Shown: piece by piece, positions 14,763-23,268 of the stretch
Position numbering within the stretch: position 1 is the stretch's first letter
How the letters are laid out: the number at the start of each line of letters is the position of its first letter
Assembly (NCBI GenBank): GCA_046318675.1
Contig: JBKCUA010000038.1
Coordinates: 1 to 29,948, forward strand
Source of the DNA: JBKCUA01 sp046318675
Lineage (GTDB): Bacteria; Pseudomonadota; Alphaproteobacteria; JAJTHO01
Direction of reading: 5' to 3'
DNA: 29,948 nucleotides
Made by a program: the position numbers and the translations under genes
The notes under the pieces: model-generated
What the model was told of the DNA's origin: nothing
What the model saw: only the letters and a program-made list of their open reading frames with translations
Database searches by the model: none

Positions 14763-16070
14763 ATGCATCTTCAGGAACTGAAAAAGAAAACCATGACCGA
14801 GTTGCTGCGTCATGCGGACGAACTTGGTATTGAAAACCCCGCTGCTCAACGTAAGCAAGAATTGTTGTTCACGATTTTAAAGCAATTGGCCGAGAACGAT
14901 GTCCCTATTTTTGGGCGCGGTGTTTTGGAAGTATTAAGTGATGGTTTTGGCTTTATTCGTTCGGCGGAATCGAACTATTTGCCCGGTGCTGATGATGTTT
15001 ATGTTGCTCCTTCTCTTATTAAGCGTTTTGGCCTGCGTACTGGTGACACGTTGGAGGGACAGATTCGTGCCCCCCAAAATGGGGAGCGTTACTTCACCTT
15101 TGATAGATTAAACAGCGTCAACTTCGATGATCCCGAACGTACGCGAACACGGGTTAATTTTGATAACCTGACGGCTCTCTACCCAGAGAGTAGGTTGATT
15201 ATGGAAGTTGAAGGATTGGATCCCGAACCCGTCAAACAACATGATCATCGCGGGGGTAAAAACAAAACCCAGCAAAAGGATTATACTCAGCGCATACTCG
15301 ATTTAATCTGCCCCATCGGCAAAGGCCAGCGGGCATTGATTGTCTCGCCGCCGCGTACGGGTAAGACGGTGATGCTGCAAAATATTGCTCATGCTATTAC
15401 CACGAACCATCCGGATGCTTTTTTAATTGTGCTGTTGGTGGATGAGCGCCCGGAGGAAGTGACCGACATGGCGCGATCCGTCAAAGGTGAAGTGGTCAGT
15501 TCCACCTTTGATGAACCACCCCATCGCCATGTGCAGGTGACGGAAATGGTTCTTGAAAAAGCCAAGCGCTTAGTAGAACACAAGAAAGACGTGGTGATTT
15601 TGCTCGATTCCATTACCCGCCTTGGCCGTGCTTACAACACCGTGGTGCCATCCTCGGGTAAAGTTCTGACCGGCGGGGTGGATGCAAATGCCTTACAGCG
15701 GCCAAAACGCTTTTTTGGTGCAGCCAGAAATATCGAAGAAGGCGGGTCTTTGACCATTATTGCAACCGCGTTGATTGATACGGGGAGCCGCATGGATGAG
15801 GTTATCTTTGAAGAATTCAAAGGCACAGGCAATAGTGAGATTGTTTTGGATCGTAAACTTGCCGATCGGCGTACTTTCCCGGCTTTAGATGTTACTAAGT
15901 CGGGTACACGCAAGGAGGAGCTTCTGGTTGATCGCGCGCGCCTTAGTAAAATGTGGGTTTTGCGTCGTGTGCTCATGCAAATGGGACCAAGCGAGGCATT
16001 AGATTTTCTTGTTGATAAACTACGCACATCGAAGACTAACGATGATTTCTTTGAGAACATGAACGCCTAG
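14763..16070 (+). CDS. rho: Transcription termination factor Rho
   Basis: Rho is a hexameric RNA-dependent ATPase that ends transcription. The N-terminal domain starts MHLQELKKKTMTELL; the RNA-binding OSB fold contains GVLEVLSDGFGFIRS (53-67). Walker A is SPPRTGKT (195-202), the catalytic-glutamate region VDERPEEVTDM is near 226-236, and Walker B is VVILLDSI (277-284). The R-loop DRKLADRR is near 365-375. The length of 435 exceeds E. coli Rho by about 16 residues, mainly from a basic, hydrophilic insert at about 155-173 in the connector. It is followed closely by pgi. Confidence 0.98.
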   Translation: MHLQELKKKTMTELLRHADELGIENPAAQRKQELLFTILKQLAENDVPIFGRGVLEVLSDGFGFIRSAESNYLPGADDVYVAPSLIKRFGLRTGDTLEGQIRAPQNGERYFTFDRLNSVNFDDPERTRTRVNFDNLTALYPESRLIMEVEGLDPEPVKQHDHRGGKNKTQQKDYTQRILDLICPIGKGQRALIVSPPRTGKTVMLQNIAHAITTNHPDAFLIVLLVDERPEEVTDMARSVKGEVVSSTFDEPPHRHVQVTEMVLEKAKRLVEHKKDVVILLDSITRLGRAYNTVVPSSGKVLTGGVDANALQRPKRFFGAARNIEEGGSLTIIATALIDTGSRMDEVIFEEFKGTGNSEIVLDRKLADRRTFPALDVTKSGTRKEELLVDRARLSKMWVLRRVLMQMGPSEALDFLVDKLRTSKTNDDFFENMNA

Positions 16071-16074
16071 GCTC

Positions 16075-17328
16075 ATGACGATGCTGTTTACACACGATGC
16101 CAGCCGTGTGCTTTCCGTGCCTGTGTTGCAGGCAGAGATTCAGGATGCCGAAAAAAATGTGCGCGGCGCGTTGCAACGATTGCAAGAAGGATTGAAGAAT
16201 GGTGATTTTCCCTGCCTAGCTTTAGCAAAAAATCATGATGATTTGCCGCATATTTTGGAGGCGGCAACGTGGTTGAGCCGATTTGATACGGTATTTGTTT
16301 TAGGCACGGGAGGATCGTCCTTAGGCGGGAAAACTTTAGTGCAGGCCTGCTCAAAAGGCCATAGGCCTAACATTCATTTTTTGGAGAGTGTTGACCCCGC
16401 ATCCATGGATATTGTTGTGGCGGGAATGGATTGGAATAATAGCGGTTTTTTAGTGATTTCCAAGTCTGGTGGAACCTTGGAAACCTTGGCGCAATTTTTG
16501 GCATTGCAGGTGGCGGCACCAAAAGAATTCCCTTGGACGCATCATGCCAAAGTGGTGAGTGAGCAAGGAGATGGCTCCCTGCGACAGATGGCGCAGCGGT
16601 TGGGGGTAAGTTGCCTTAATCATCCTCATCGGGTGGGCGGGCGTTACTCTGTGCTTTCAATGGTGGGTTTAGTGCCAGCAGCGTTAGCGGGTGTTGATGT
16701 AGCTGGATTGCGACGTGGCGCGGTGCGTGTGCTGGATGAGGTGCTGGAAAAGAATGATACGTTGCCCTCCCCAGCGATGGGAGCTTTGTTGAATGTTGCG
16801 GCAATGCGCGCTGGGTTTAACCAGACGATTTTGATGCCGTACTGTGATCGATTGTGGATGTTGACGTTTTGGTTTCGGCAATTATGGGCAGAAAGCCTTG
16901 GCAAAAAAGGACTTGGTACGACCCCCATTGGGGCTTTGGGCACTGTCGATCAACACAGTCAGTTGCAGCTCTATCTCGATGGCCCTGCGGATAAGCTGTT
17001 TACGCTTGTTACCTTGGAAACAGCAGGCAAGGGTACGATGCTGGGTACAACAGAGGATAAACGGCTGGACTTTTTACAGGGTAAGCGGCTTGGTGATTTG
17101 CAGGCGGCGGCGGCGGCGGCAACCTTAGCCAGTTTGGCCAGTCATCAGCGACCCGTTCGACACCTTCACGCCCAGCAGTGGGATGAAGAGGCGGTAGGTG
17201 CCCTATTGCAGCATTTTATGATAGAGACTGTTCTAACTGGGCTTGTGCTTGGTGTGGACCCCTTTGATCAACCAGCAGTAGAAGATGGCAAAAAACGCGC
17301 CATTAAAATATTGAAAAAAGATGATTAA
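16075..17328 (+). CDS. pgi: Glucose-6-phosphate isomerase (short form)
   Basis: Pgi interconverts glucose 6-phosphate and fructose 6-phosphate. The sugar-phosphate-binding motif GTGGSSLG is at 77-84, followed by FLESVDPASMD, the SIS-domain stretch ISKSGGTLETL, and DQHSQLQLYLDGP near 297-310. At 417 residues it belongs to the compact form and not the 550-residue E. coli form. Start ATG 16075 lies 4 bases after the rho stop; an ATG two codons later (16081) is an alternative. The close spacing suggests transcription with rho. A GCG-repeat run near 17103-17125 encodes six to seven alanines in the C-terminal helix. Confidence 0.92.
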   Translation: MTMLFTHDASRVLSVPVLQAEIQDAEKNVRGALQRLQEGLKNGDFPCLALAKNHDDLPHILEAATWLSRFDTVFVLGTGGSSLGGKTLVQACSKGHRPNIHFLESVDPASMDIVVAGMDWNNSGFLVISKSGGTLETLAQFLALQVAAPKEFPWTHHAKVVSEQGDGSLRQMAQRLGVSCLNHPHRVGGRYSVLSMVGLVPAALAGVDVAGLRRGAVRVLDEVLEKNDTLPSPAMGALLNVAAMRAGFNQTILMPYCDRLWMLTFWFRQLWAESLGKKGLGTTPIGALGTVDQHSQLQLYLDGPADKLFTLVTLETAGKGTMLGTTEDKRLDFLQGKRLGDLQAAAAAATLASLASHQRPVRHLHAQQWDEEAVGALLQHFMIETVLTGLVLGVDPFDQPAVEDGKKRAIKILKKDD

Positions 17329-17364
17329 TGTCCGATTAACTGTTTGGGCGCACAATACAAGGCT

Positions 17365-18483
17365 ATGTCAGCCCAGCCGCTTTTCAAGCATGATGTGGAG
17401 TCTTTATTAAAACTGGCAGTGGATGATAATCCCTCTAGCCATGATGAGCTTTTTGTTGATCTTTCCGATGCTTTTTTGAGTAAGCGTGCCGTTATTTCCG
17501 ATACCGAGGCGGCACTGATGTCAAGTATCTTGCAAAAACTTGTTAACTCTATTGCCCTTGATGTGCGGCGGCAATTAGCGCAATCGATTGTACAGTCAAA
17601 AGCACCAGCACCAGAGTTACTGCATTTGATTTTGCATGATAAAATTGATTTTGCTGAAATTTTATTGCAGAGTAGCGTTTTTATTCCAGAAGAAATGCTG
17701 ATTTCTGTGGCTCGGCATGAGAGTATTGCCCACCAGATGCGTGTTGCTGCTCGCCCGCATATCACCGCAGCAGTCAGTGATGTTTTGGTGGAAGGCGGTA
17801 ATGTTGAAGTAGTAACGACCTTATTACAAAATCATACAGCAGAAATCCGTGTTGCGACAAGGGACTATTTAATTGAAAAAGCACAAAAAGTAGATGCTTG
17901 GCAAACACCATTGGCGTTGCGTCAAGATTTGACGGAAGATCAGGTTAAAAATCTTTATGCAGTGGTAACAAAAAAGATAAAACAAGAGTTGTTAAAACGG
18001 TATGGGCAGCGGTTCCCCGATATTAAACAGACGTTAGAGCATAGTGCGGTAAATGCAAAAATTCCGGCGGCGACAAATCGTCAAAGCAATGCGTGTAAAT
18101 TAGCATCCACATTGTCCGCCGATGGGCAACTTAATGCGGCATTGCTTATTAAAACCTTGCAGGCGGGTCAGCTTGAACTCTTTGAAGCTTTTTATGCCCA
18201 AATGGCAGATATTTCCATTTCAAAAGTGCGACATTTATTACTTGACGATACTCTGCATTTATTTGCAATTTCAGCCAAAGCCATACGCTTGGCAACCCCT
18301 GATTTTTTAGTAATCGTGCGAACGTTGCATCAGAATACCCCCTCTGGTGGGGTGATGAGTGCTGAAGATGAGAAAAAAATTACCAAATATTATGAGAGCC
18401 TTAATAATCGTTCGGCAGTGGCTGCATTGCTTGCTTGGAAGCGTGGCGGCGAGAATAGCCAAGAGGCTTTATCCATGCCTTAG
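17365..18483 (+). CDS. DUF2336 domain protein (HEAT-like helical)
   Basis: The sequence is all-helical, with repeated short helices, and matches the pattern of DUF2336 proteins common in alphaproteobacteria: VRRQLAQSIVQSKAPAPELL, LLHDKIDFAEILLQSS-like stretches, and EEMLISVARHESIAHQMRVA. Molecular function is not established. The C-terminal part from about 215 is less regular. No signal peptide or membrane segment is seen, so it should be cytoplasmic. ATG 17365 (372 residues) is preferred over an in-frame TTG at 17344. The gene follows pgi by about 36 bases and is more AT-rich than its neighbours. Confidence 0.78.
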   Translation: MSAQPLFKHDVESLLKLAVDDNPSSHDELFVDLSDAFLSKRAVISDTEAALMSSILQKLVNSIALDVRRQLAQSIVQSKAPAPELLHLILHDKIDFAEILLQSSVFIPEEMLISVARHESIAHQMRVAARPHITAAVSDVLVEGGNVEVVTTLLQNHTAEIRVATRDYLIEKAQKVDAWQTPLALRQDLTEDQVKNLYAVVTKKIKQELLKRYGQRFPDIKQTLEHSAVNAKIPAATNRQSNACKLASTLSADGQLNAALLIKTLQAGQLELFEAFYAQMADISISKVRHLLLDDTLHLFAISAKAIRLATPDFLVIVRTLHQNTPSGGVMSAEDEKKITKYYESLNNRSAVAALLAWKRGGENSQEALSMP

Positions 18484-18544
18484 CCACTTTAATCTGTGTT
18501 GATTCTTTGCTAGCATTGTTGGGCAGAGAGGAATTTTATTCACA

Positions 18545-20269
18545 ATGCCTATCCGGTTATTGCCCCCGGCTTTGGTCAACCGGATTGCTGCTGGGGAAGT
18601 TATCGAGCGCCCGGCGGCGGTACTTAAGGAATTATTGGAAAATGCCTTGGATGCCGGGGCTCGCCGTATTGATGTGATTTTAGAAAATGGCGGGAAAACG
18701 CTGCTGGTGGTGGAGGATGACGGCGGGGGTATTCCTACTGATGAATTATTACTGGCTGTGGAACGTCATGCGACGTCTAAATTAGAAGACGAACAGTTGG
18801 TAGCTATTCGCACGTTTGGTTTTCGGGGTGAGGCCTTGCCATCTATTGGCGCGGTGGCTCGGCTTAGTATTACATCCGCCACATTAAAGGGGGAGGCGGC
18901 GCGGATTACAGTAACCGGCGGGGTAGTGTCGCCAGTAACGCCAGCAGCGCGGGGGCAAGGCACAACAGTAGAGGTGCGGGATCTCTTTTTTGCCACCCCG
19001 GCGCGGCTGAAATTTTTGCGCAGTGATGCCTCGGAATGGGGCGCGGCGGCGGATGTTCTTGAAAAACACGCTTTAGCGCATTGCGATGTTGCGTTTACCT
19101 GTCGCCATCATGATCGTGTGCTGCGTCAATTTTCAGCCCAGGCCACCCTGCGCGAGCGAGCCGGGGCTATTCTAGGGGAGGATTTTCTGGCGGCGTGCCA
19201 GGCGGTGGATGCCACGCGCAATGATGGTACACGACTGCATGGCCTTATTGCCAGCCCAACGTGCAGTCGTTCCACCAGCACATCTATTCACCTGTATGTC
19301 AATCGTCGCCCGGTATTTGAGCGTTCCCTGACCGGGGCATTGCGGGCAGCGTATCAAGACGTTCTGGCCGGTGGGCGGTTTCCATTAGCGGTATTATTTT
19401 TTGAGATACCCGAACATCTGGTGGACGTGAACGTGCACCCGGCGAAGACAGAGGTGCGTTTTGCCGATGCCAGCGGCGTGCGCGGTTTCTTGATTGGGGC
19501 GGTGCGGGCGGTGCTGCATCAGGGGGCAGGGGTTGCGCCTCATCGAGCCTCGCTTCGGCCTGTAGCTCCAGCAGCAAGCCCCGTAGTGTCGTTGCTTCCG
19601 GTGTTACCGTTGCCGGCGGCTTCGGCTCCGGTTCCGGTGCATCTGGCCGAGCCAGTTCGGCTATATGAACCTTACCCCCGCGAGGTCGCCACTGTTTCAA
19701 CGATAGCGGATCCCCCGCTGGGCATGGCGGTGGCGCAGGTTTTTGAGACCTATATTGTGGCACACCGACAGGATGAGATGGTGCTGGTGGATCAGCACGC
19801 GGCTCACGAACGTCTGGTGTATGAGCAGCTCAAGGCCGATATGATCCACGGTGCTCAAGGCCAACCGTTGCTGACTCCAGAAGTGGTGACGCTGCCTGTA
19901 AGTACGGTGGAAGCGTTGCTTCCATTGGCTCCGGCACTGGCGCGTTTGGGACTGGAGGTGGAACGCTTTGGTGATGGGGCGGTGCTGGTGCGTTCGGTGC
20001 CGACACTGCTTAAGAACATCCCATTGGCGGGGTTGCTGGCCGATGTGGCTGGGGATGGGGAGGTCTTGGCGGAAAAGTTAATGGAAAAACTCGCCGATAT
20101 TGCGTGTCGTGCCAGTGTGCGCGCTGGGCGGCGGCTGAGCGTGCCCGAGATGAACGCCCTGTTGCGCCAGATGGAAGCCACCCCTGCCGCCAGCCAGTGC
20201 AACCACGGCCGACCAACGTATATCCGCCTGCAAAAAGGGGAGCTGGAGCGGTTGTTTAAGCGCAGTTAG
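18545..20269 (+). CDS. mutL: DNA mismatch repair protein MutL
   Basis: MutL links mismatch recognition by MutS to strand incision. The GHKL ATPase domain has its motifs at the N terminus: ENALDAGA, DDGGGIP, RHATSKL and GFRGEALPSIG. A proline- and alanine-rich linker covers about 325-390. The C-terminal domain has the endonuclease motif DQHAAHERLVYE from 416, and CNHGRP from Cys552, so this is a nicking MutL and not the E. coli type. The total of 574 residues is usual. AGAGGA lies about 10 bases before the ATG. The 3' end overlaps the convergent lysR-type gene by 4 bases. Confidence 0.97.
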   Translation: MPIRLLPPALVNRIAAGEVIERPAAVLKELLENALDAGARRIDVILENGGKTLLVVEDDGGGIPTDELLLAVERHATSKLEDEQLVAIRTFGFRGEALPSIGAVARLSITSATLKGEAARITVTGGVVSPVTPAARGQGTTVEVRDLFFATPARLKFLRSDASEWGAAADVLEKHALAHCDVAFTCRHHDRVLRQFSAQATLRERAGAILGEDFLAACQAVDATRNDGTRLHGLIASPTCSRSTSTSIHLYVNRRPVFERSLTGALRAAYQDVLAGGRFPLAVLFFEIPEHLVDVNVHPAKTEVRFADASGVRGFLIGAVRAVLHQGAGVAPHRASLRPVAPAASPVVSLLPVLPLPAASAPVPVHLAEPVRLYEPYPREVATVSTIADPPLGMAVAQVFETYIVAHRQDEMVLVDQHAAHERLVYEQLKADMIHGAQGQPLLTPEVVTLPVSTVEALLPLAPALARLGLEVERFGDGAVLVRSVPTLLKNIPLAGLLADVAGDGEVLAEKLMEKLADIACRASVRAGRRLSVPEMNALLRQMEATPAASQCNHGRPTYIRLQKGELERLFKRS

Positions 20270-21117
20270 CCTTTTGCTTGTAGTCTCTTTAACACAAACA
20301 CCTCAAACGATTGCACCGCAGGATTGACGGCGTTTTGTTTTAGCAGTGATACATGGCTATCCTGTAACTTCGGCAACAGACCATAGGTCAAGGGGCGCAG
20401 GGGCGGAGTTATCATCTGACGCGGCAGAACGGTGATGCCCATCCCTGCACTGACGGCGGCTACCATGCTGGCATGGCTGGAGCTGCTGAAGGAAATACGC
20501 CAGCATTTTCCAGCTTTTTCTAGTGCATGTAATGCGGTTGCCCGGTATACACACGGTTGTGGTGCCAGCACCAAAGGCACAGGTCTGTCATTTGGTAGAA
20601 AAAACTCTTCATTAGTGACCCATTCCAGTGGCTCTGACCAGACTTCTACGCCATTAGGGAAATCTTCAGGCTGGGACATTTTTACCAATACTAAATCAAA
20701 CGCCCCCTGCTTGAACCTTTCATACAGGCGTACGGTGAGATCGCACTCCACATTTAACGCTACACGGGGATGGGTGCGAGCAAAGTTCACCAGTACATCG
20801 GACAATAAGACGCTGGCAAAGCCCTCAGGCAATCCAAAGCGCACTTCGCCCACCACGTCCGGCTCCCGAAAATGATCCAATGCTTCACGGTGCAGGGTGT
20901 ACAGACGCCGGGCGTAGCTCAGGAACAACTCCCCATCGGTGGTAAGCTTCAATAACTTGCCGCGTTGGAATAGGGGTTTGCCTAACAGCCGTTCCAGTTT
21001 GGCAATCTGTTGACTTACTGCGGATTGTGTGCGTCCGACGGTTTTTGCTGCGAGGGTGAAGCTGCCGCTTTCACGCACGGCCAGAAAACAATGCAAGGTA
21101 AGGGTGTCTATGCTCAT
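20266..21117 (-). CDS. LysR-family transcriptional regulator
   Basis: The N-terminal winged helix-turn-helix (about 1-60) is typical: FLAVRESGSFTLAAKTVGRT and SAVSQQIAKLERLLGKPLF. Residues 88-280 form the effector-binding domain (VRFGLPEGFASVLL, AVSAGMGITVLPRQM). The length of 283 is a little shorter than average. The effector is unknown. It is divergent from an exported-protein gene at 21218, with a T-N11-A type motif between them, so that gene is the most likely target together with autoregulation. Confidence 0.92.
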   Translation of the reverse strand: MSIDTLTLHCFLAVRESGSFTLAAKTVGRTQSAVSQQIAKLERLLGKPLFQRGKLLKLTTDGELFLSYARRLYTLHREALDHFREPDVVGEVRFGLPEGFASVLLSDVLVNFARTHPRVALNVECDLTVRLYERFKQGAFDLVLVKMSQPEDFPNGVEVWSEPLEWVTNEEFFLPNDRPVPLVLAPQPCVYRATALHALEKAGKCWRISFSSSSHASMVAAVSAGMGITVLPRQMITPPLRPLTYGLLPKLQDSHVSLLKQNAVNPAVQSFEVFVLKRLQAKG

Positions 21118-21128
21118 AAGTTTTTCTA

Positions 21129-21143
21129 ATTATAAAAATTAAT
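21129..21143. promoter_or_regulatory. Possible LysR box (ATT-N9-AAT)
   Basis: The 15-base partially symmetric site fits the T-N11-A rule for LysR-family operators and lies 12 bases before the regulator's start codon. The whole stretch is AT-rich, so a chance match is likely enough to keep confidence low. Confidence 0.3.
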
Positions 21144-21217
21144 ATTATGCGTTTTTTTTATGGTAAAAAGCAGTGTATCTTTTGTCAAGATTCAACAACC
21201 CCAACAGGAAAAACCCT

Positions 21218-21748
21218 ATGACCGTTAAAACCACCTTGCTTGCTGCTACCCTTATTGCACTGGGCGCAACCTCGGTGTTCGCTAAGCCATTGTGCAAAAA
21301 TACCGCTTTTACCAAAGAGCAGATTGCGGCGGTTCAACAAGCTTGGGGTGACGGCATTGTCGCTATTGGCAAGGCCAGTGACCCAAAAGCCGCCGCCAGT
21401 GCCTTTATTGATCAAATGTATGCCTATGACCTGGGCACAGTCTTGTTCAAGCCGACCAAAGCCCGTGTTGTTCCCTTCCGGGATACCAAAGAAGAGGCTC
21501 TATCTTATTTTGTTACTGGTAAAGAAGCGGAAGACAAAGGCTTTGCCATCACCCCTTTTATCAAGGTGCGCTTTGAGAACGCAGGCACCGTTCTTGATTG
21601 CGATTCAGCCTTGGCCATGGGGCATTATTATTTCACCAAAACCGATGGTCAGGAAATTAAGGTGGAATACAGCTTTGGTTATGTTCCGGCTAAGGATGGT
21701 TCGGTGAAAATTAACCTCCAGCACTCCTCGCTGCCGTACCGTGAGTGA
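21218..21748 (+). CDS. Exported protein of unknown function (NTF2/SnoaL-like)
   Basis: Residues 1 to about 22 from the ATG at 21218 form a Sec signal peptide ending in SVFA. The mature protein of about 155 residues has conserved-looking QQAWGDGIVAIGKA, YDLGTVLFKPTKA, LSYFVTGKEAEDKGFAI and DSALAMGHYYFTKTDGQEIKVEYSFGY (split here for reading). The strand pattern suggests an NTF2-like fold; related periplasmic proteins are sometimes labelled phosphoribosyl-AMP cyclohydrolase in databases, which I would not trust. AGGA stands 9 bases before the ATG; the frame remains open to 21173 with no family-like residues. The divergent LysR gene probably regulates it. Confidence 0.72.
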   Translation: MTVKTTLLAATLIALGATSVFAKPLCKNTAFTKEQIAAVQQAWGDGIVAIGKASDPKAAASAFIDQMYAYDLGTVLFKPTKARVVPFRDTKEEALSYFVTGKEAEDKGFAITPFIKVRFENAGTVLDCDSALAMGHYYFTKTDGQEIKVEYSFGYVPAKDGSVKINLQHSSLPYRE

Positions 21749-21809
21749 AGCTAACGGGTTATAAAAAAAGTTGTCGTATTCTAGGTTCCTGTGTATCGAA
21801 CAGGAAGTT

Positions 21810-22733
21810 ATGCATCTTTACCCTGTTATTTTCAGCCTGAGCGGTACTGGGATTACCCCTAGTGAGGCCGCCCTGTTTCGCCGCACCCCCCCGGCGGGGT
21901 TTATCCTGTTTCGCCGCAACGTGGAAAATCCCACCCAAGTCAAGGCGTTGACGGCAGCCTTGCGGGAATACTGTCCGCTGCCCAACGTGCCGATTTTGAT
22001 TGATCAGGAGGGGGGGAGGGTGCAACGCCTGAGCCTGCCGCATTGGGAAAAATACCCGGTGCCCGTGACGCTGAAAACCGCTGCGGATGTGTACGCCAGC
22101 AATTTTAAAATGGCGGCGGAGCTTGCCGGGCTGGGGATTACGGTGAACTGCACGCCGCTGCTGGACGTGGCGTTTCCCCAGACCCATGCGGTGATTGGCG
22201 ACCGGGCGTTTAGCAGCGATCCGGTGGAGGTTGCTCGCAAGGGCCAGGCGGTGGTGGATGCCCACCTAGCCGCTGGGGTAGTGCCGATTATCAAGCATAT
22301 TCCCGGCCATGGCCGAGCCACGGCGGACAGCCATTTGGCTCTGCCTGTGGTGACGGCGACGCGGGAGGCTCTTGAGGCCATTGATTTTGCCCCCTTCCGG
22401 GCGGTGCAGGCTCCGTGGGCGATGACGGCGCATTTGCTGTACACTGCGCTGGATCCGGTGCAGCCTGCAACCCTGTCAAAATTTGTTATTAAGGACATTA
22501 TACGGGATTATATCGGTTTTTCGGGGATTTTGGTGTCCGATGATCTGGGCATGAAGGCCTTGACCGGGAGTTGGCGTGATAAAACCCTCGGCGCGCTGGC
22601 CGCCGGGTGCGATTTAGTATTGCATTGTTCGGGGAATCTTGATGAGATGCAGGCGATTGCGGACACACTATCGCCCATGCCCCACCAAGCGGTGCAGCGG
22701 CTGGTGCACAGCATGACACGACAGTCGGCCTAG
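21810..22733 (+). CDS. nagZ: Beta-N-acetylhexosaminidase NagZ (GH3)
   Basis: NagZ removes N-acetylglucosamine from anhydromuropeptides during cell-wall recycling in the cytoplasm. The family signature KHIPGHGRATADSHLALP contains the Asp-His acid/base pair; ILIDQEGGRVQRL and FRRNVENP are also typical. The nucleophile Asp lies in ILVSDDLGMKAL. From ATG 21810 the protein has 307 residues, and AGGAAG stands directly before it; the longer frame from 21771 is not needed. It is followed by tatA after 10 bases. Confidence 0.94.
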   Translation: MHLYPVIFSLSGTGITPSEAALFRRTPPAGFILFRRNVENPTQVKALTAALREYCPLPNVPILIDQEGGRVQRLSLPHWEKYPVPVTLKTAADVYASNFKMAAELAGLGITVNCTPLLDVAFPQTHAVIGDRAFSSDPVEVARKGQAVVDAHLAAGVVPIIKHIPGHGRATADSHLALPVVTATREALEAIDFAPFRAVQAPWAMTAHLLYTALDPVQPATLSKFVIKDIIRDYIGFSGILVSDDLGMKALTGSWRDKTLGALAAGCDLVLHCSGNLDEMQAIADTLSPMPHQAVQRLVHSMTRQSA

Positions 22734-22743
22734 GGGGAAAACC

Positions 22744-22950
22744 ATGCGCTTTGCGGAAATATTATTGATTTTGGTGGCCGTTGTGATTTTGTTCGGGCTG
22801 GGTCGCCTACCCAAGGCCATGGGCGATCTTGGCCGGGGGATAAAGGCATTTAAGACTGGCCTGCGGGGCGAAGAGGACGACGAGGCGGTAGTAAAAAAAG
22901 ACCCGGCGCGGCTTGGCGCACCGGAGGATAAGGACGTGAAGAAGTCTTGA
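22744..22950 (+). CDS. tatA: Sec-independent translocase subunit TatA
   Basis: TatA forms the pore-like assembly that moves folded proteins with twin-arginine signals across the inner membrane. The transmembrane helix covers about 4-20 with the FGLGRLP hinge at 17-23, followed by the amphipathic helix MGDLGRGIKAFKTGL and a charged tail rich in D, E and K. The length of 68 is normal. AGGGGG precedes the ATG. In many alphaproteobacteria scpA and scpB lie between nagZ and tatA, and tatB and tatC follow. None of these is here; the next sequence is a repeat block. Confidence 0.92.
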   Translation: MRFAEILLILVAVVILFGLGRLPKAMGDLGRGIKAFKTGLRGEEDDEAVVKKDPARLGAPEDKDVKKS

Positions 22951-22958
22951 AGATGTGA

Positions 22959-23013
22959 TATAGCGCGTTGCGTAATTAGCGGTAGACATTGATAAAGTCT
23001 TCAGCGCGCTATA
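22959..23013 (-). repeat. 55-bp D element, copy 3
   Basis: It runs from TATAGCGCGTTGCG to CTTCAGCGCGCTATA. The reverse complement is nearly identical to 9944-9998. It lies 8 bases after the tatA stop codon. Confidence 0.85.
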
Positions 23014-23109
23014 AGTTATTTTTGTTAGGCCATTAGGCCGCGGCACTTTGTGCCGTGCGCTGGTTGCAACTATACTTTTAATTGTGCAACCAGCTATATA
23101 AAAGGGTGC
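22959..23109 (-). repeat. Composite repeat block, reversed: D-C-B-loop-B'-A(variant)
   Basis: Reading on the minus strand, the order is A variant, B, loop, B', C, D, as at 9.85 and 14.34 kb. The 16-base loop (ACTATACTTTTAATTG) differs from the first copy at one base. Module C here reads AGGCC/GGCC and CGGCAC/GTGCCG with loop TTT; stems are kept while loops differ between copies. The A part is altered (TATATAAAAGGGTGC). Confidence 0.82.
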
Positions 23110-23157
23110 ACTGTGTATCTCCCCCCTCCCCCAAAAGTGGGGAAGGAAACACACAGT
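23110..23157. repeat. 48-bp hairpin element with ACTGTGT/ACACAGT ends
   Basis: The 7-base ends are inverted repeats and the centre carries a second hairpin, CCCC then CAAAA(GT) then GGGG, in a strongly strand-asymmetric C-rich/G-rich setting. It separates the altered A end (up to 23109) from another A end starting at 23159. It occurs once in this window. Confidence 0.6.
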
Positions 23158-23158
23158 G

Positions 23159-23244
23159 GGGCACCTCTATTAACGAAAAACTCACCACCCGTTCTGCGTG
23201 AGAGACATTTCTGGGTATGCAGCCCTGTATAAATAGAGATACCC
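23159..23244. mobile_element. 86-bp segment bounded by A-type inverted ends
   Basis: The left end is GGGCACCTCTATTAA (23159-23173). The right end, read in reverse, is GGGTATCTCTATTTA (23244-23230), matching at 12 of 15 positions. The interior has no coding potential and differs from the 146-bp element at 29803. The right half also pairs locally (GGGTAT at 23213, ATACCC at 23239-23244) and could end transcription of metE, whose stop codon is at 23269-23271. Confidence 0.5.
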
Positions 23245-23268
23245 CTAGGTTAACCCCGTCAAAAAGCC

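Noticed and set aside
17103..17125. GCG/GGC trinucleotide run
   Set aside because: It encodes an alanine stretch in a helix of Pgi and needs no other explanation.
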